From JABCZH01 sp963803775 (GTDB lineage Bacteria; Acidobacteriota; Terriglobia; Terriglobales; Acidobacteriaceae), in assembly GCA_963803775.1 (NCBI GenBank), contig CAWDNS010000007.1, positions 868,001-932,000 on the forward strand: a stretch of 64,000 nucleotides of DNA. Reading direction: 5' to 3'. The first letter of the stretch is position 1; each line of letters starts with the position of its first letter. The notes under the pieces were generated by a model. That model had not been told where the DNA came from and ran no database searches. It was given only the letters and a program-made list of their open reading frames with translations. Positions 63,201 to 64,000 of the stretch are shown in pieces. The translations under genes were made by a program, and so were the position numbers.

Positions 63201-63649
63201 TGACGGTAGAAATAGGCAGAACAGTAGAGGAGCACCAGGCCAGTGCCCACGTTTAAGGGCAAGTGTGGAGTCAGGAAGCCTTCCGGGCGAAACACGCCAT
63301 TTACCATTTGCGTCTGCAGAGTCCACCAGGCGAGGCCGATCCCGGCCAAGGCAAGAGCAATGTCATCCCAGCGCAGCCGGTACTTGTCCCGCATCAAGCG
63401 GGTGGAGACATAGATGCAAATTGTCATCGACACCAGAAGTAGAGACGCGAAAAATGATACTGGCGCTGAAGGATGGTTGATCGCTTCCCAGGCGTCGAGA
63501 GCATAGTGCAGGGTGTAGAATCCCCAGGCCAGCTGCCAGGCGCGGAAGTACTGCTGCCGGCTCTGCTCGTACAAATAAGTGAAGAGCAGTACCAGCAACA
63601 GGGCCACGACCCCGGGAACGATCACCATACTGAGGACAAAAGTGTTCAT
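60242..63649 (-). CDS. Multi-domain c-di-GMP protein: membrane helices, GAF domains, GGDEF and HD-GYP
   Basis: 1135 aa from the ATG at 63649. Seven or so N-terminal helices (1-230) are followed by GAF-type domains (three can be made out, the last two ending in VENARLFAEEQRR and ATALHNSF). A diguanylate cyclase domain has an intact GGDEF (807-811), and an HD-GYP phosphodiesterase has HDAGK (998-1002) and GYP (1059-1061). The inhibitory RxxD site before GGDEF reads RQSN and is degenerate. One chain could thus both make and break c-di-GMP under the control of GAF ligands. Confidence 0.92.
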   Translation of the reverse strand: MNTFVLSMVIVPGVVALLLVLLFTYLYEQSRQQYFRAWQLAWGFYTLHYALDAWEAINHPSAPVSFFASLLLVSMTICIYVSTRLMRDKYRLRWDDIALALAGIGLAWWTLQTQMVNGVFRPEGFLTPHLPLNVGTGLVLLYCSAYFYRHAHRKNSLAFTLLAVSLALWAVLMVFGELHDPFIVIFGSAGHFLGPIPQMLLGIAMVMVLFENERNAVQENALAFSTLGVDPTRLLSAEDLTPSLQSILDRLVAPLPTARAMIYVSERWRAVLPSVQRGFSPELVNNMTRTGAGEYIAELAYRRGGFVTFRNVAEMSEPLPAFPGAKFEQFRDVMKLENVRNFTAVSLQTREHNFGVIFFPDAARHMFGSSNLRLLIGLALQIGLTLENYVVMHDAQRRTKEYELLTQIGQAISSRLDQDEILKTVHKELGQIFDTGNFYVAFEEGDEIRFEFDVENGQIMAKRSRRVDNGLTEYILRTGLPLLIRSDLEKTRERLGVTYIPPRPSKCFCGAPILLGGKPAGVMAAMSMDREHVFEQRDLEVMQTAAGQVSVAVENARLFAEEQRRSRQLAFLNSISKTAISSGDAEQMLLEIVGHLQRTFRFDHIGIGIFDYISKDIEIKAEAGTTAKALGKRIPLGAGILGRVARSGESALVQTTGEENLQGVLPDSRSVLCIPIAYGETLLGILNIESHDEDAFSPDDVLIMNTLADLLATALHNSFVFQKLQQQSITDGLTGIKTRRFFWEALTSEWKRASRSGRPFSVVLIDLDKFKEVNDSLGHLEGDLVLARVGRLLEQKCRQSNVVARYGGDEFVILMPETGMDQAHSLAERLRQWLSSDPMLQEHHITGSFGVASFPVHGLSVEDIIRVADSGMYVSKHHGGDRVSISDEFASDEIGALQRQQISAFIEGFLQREHNGPEHLDELLTTLKKLCIREDGEEDFNTQVLREAIEALARAAELRELNGTGHGELVSRYAQLIARALGFSPEDLDDLVYAARIHDAGKIFVPNRILNKSGPLTEDEFYMVKLHAHVGAEIVATIPGSEKLRDAIEHHHEAFDGSGYPDGLRGEQIPLWGRILAIADAYVNMTTERSFAGAKSSEQALAELEQLSGIRYDGLLVRLLFHELKSEHTHPSLRD

Positions 63650-63862
63650 GATAGACGGAAATCGCCGATTCCTCCCCCTGCGACGGAAAGAATCGGATCC
63701 GATGAATGCTATGTTTTCATACGATCCGCGACAACACAACACTTTTGGATGATCCAGAAGGCCTGGATAGTCTCCTCCGGGTAACCTGGCGGCCATTACC
63801 AAGGATTAGCGGCTTGACGGTGCTTTTCACTGGCCCGTAACATCGCATGTGACCACCCATAC

Positions 63863-64000
63863 ATGAACCAACCTTCGTATCCGGCAGTCTCGGGAAGCGG
63901 TCCCCGTGTGCGTTTTGCGCCCTCGCCAACGGGCTTCTTGCATGTCGGCAGCGCTCGCACGTTCATCTTCAACTGGTTGTATGCTCGCCACAATGGCGGG
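63863..64000 (+). CDS. gltX: Glutamyl-tRNA synthetase, N-terminal part (cut by the window edge)
   Basis: 46 codons run to the edge. After a 14-residue lead, the sequence RVRFAPSPTGFLHVGSARTF and FNWLYARHNGG is the hallmark N-terminus of class I glutamyl-tRNA synthetases, with HVGS as the HIGH-motif variant that binds ATP. The ATG at 63863 has no clear ribosome site. Glutaminyl-tRNA synthetase is less likely from the APSPTG context. Confidence 0.93.
   Translation, partial: MNQPSYPAVSGSGPRVRFAPSPTGFLHVGSARTFIFNWLYARHNGG

Noticed and set aside
62372..63256. A 294-codon plus-strand frame inside the GAF-GGDEF-HD-GYP gene
   Set aside because: Antisense to clear GAF and membrane coding; its product is rich in Gln and His with no domains.
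1..64000. CRISPR arrays, toxin-antitoxin pairs, restriction or known phage-defence operons
   Set aside because: No regularly spaced direct repeats and no recognisable effector genes were seen on either strand.

Overview
The window reads as chromosomal DNA of a GC-rich Gram-negative soil bacterium, most likely an acidobacterium (Acidobacteriota, Terriglobia-like). This is inferred from gene content: a PadR regulator fused by overlap to a very long MacB/FtsX-type permease, GloVer and HAF repeat secreted proteins, a REP-associated tyrosine transposase, a CADD-like heme-oxygenase-fold protein, lpxC (LPS outer membrane), and intergenic repeats of the 'CCACAGAGGGCACAGAG' kind. No rRNA, tRNA or CRISPR array was seen.

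Layout. 1-5.4 kb: a frameshifted DUF4139 protein, a CPBP protease, a GT-C-like membrane protein and two tandem secreted proteins sharing a C-terminal module. 5.5-11.7 kb: gyrA, then parB, parA and rsmG on the minus strand, with two perfect parS sites between parA and rsmG. 11.8-16.6 kb: an accessory region with two paralogous secreted proteins, an 811-bp RAYT element with 14-bp terminal inverted repeats, an exact 409-bp one-ended duplicate of it that interrupts a signal-peptide gene, a diverged third copy, and gene relics. 16.6-25.3 kb: membrane and secreted proteins, a TlpA-like thioredoxin and a peroxiredoxin. 25.5-28.6 kb: PadR-permease operon. 28.7-34.8 kb, minus strand: CADD-like protein, hot-dog thioesterase, isocitrate-lyase-family enzyme, tilS, hpt, ftsH. 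35-40.4 kb: secreted repeat proteins, FmdB, DUF486, rsmI and a small accessory patch. 40.4-46.8 kb: yqeY, a monooxygenase, an aminotransferase plus serA (serine synthesis), a beta-barrel protein, a site-2 protease and rsmD. 47-57.3 kb: secreted repeat proteins, RidA, DoxX, HU, folK, a RibD/DHFR-like reductase, lpxC, SDR. 57.4-60.2 kb: a four-gene LiaF-like/LytS/LytTR operon. 60.2-63.6 kb: a large GAF-GGDEF-HD-GYP protein, with the start of gltX running off the right edge.

The most unusual part is the RAYT neighbourhood (12.5-16.6 kb), where element ends can be defined to the base from the sequence alone. Four genes (near 1426, 12173-12180, 36300 and 39566) each need one single-base indel to read through. 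This could be real decay or phase variation, or it could be assembly error; raw reads would decide.
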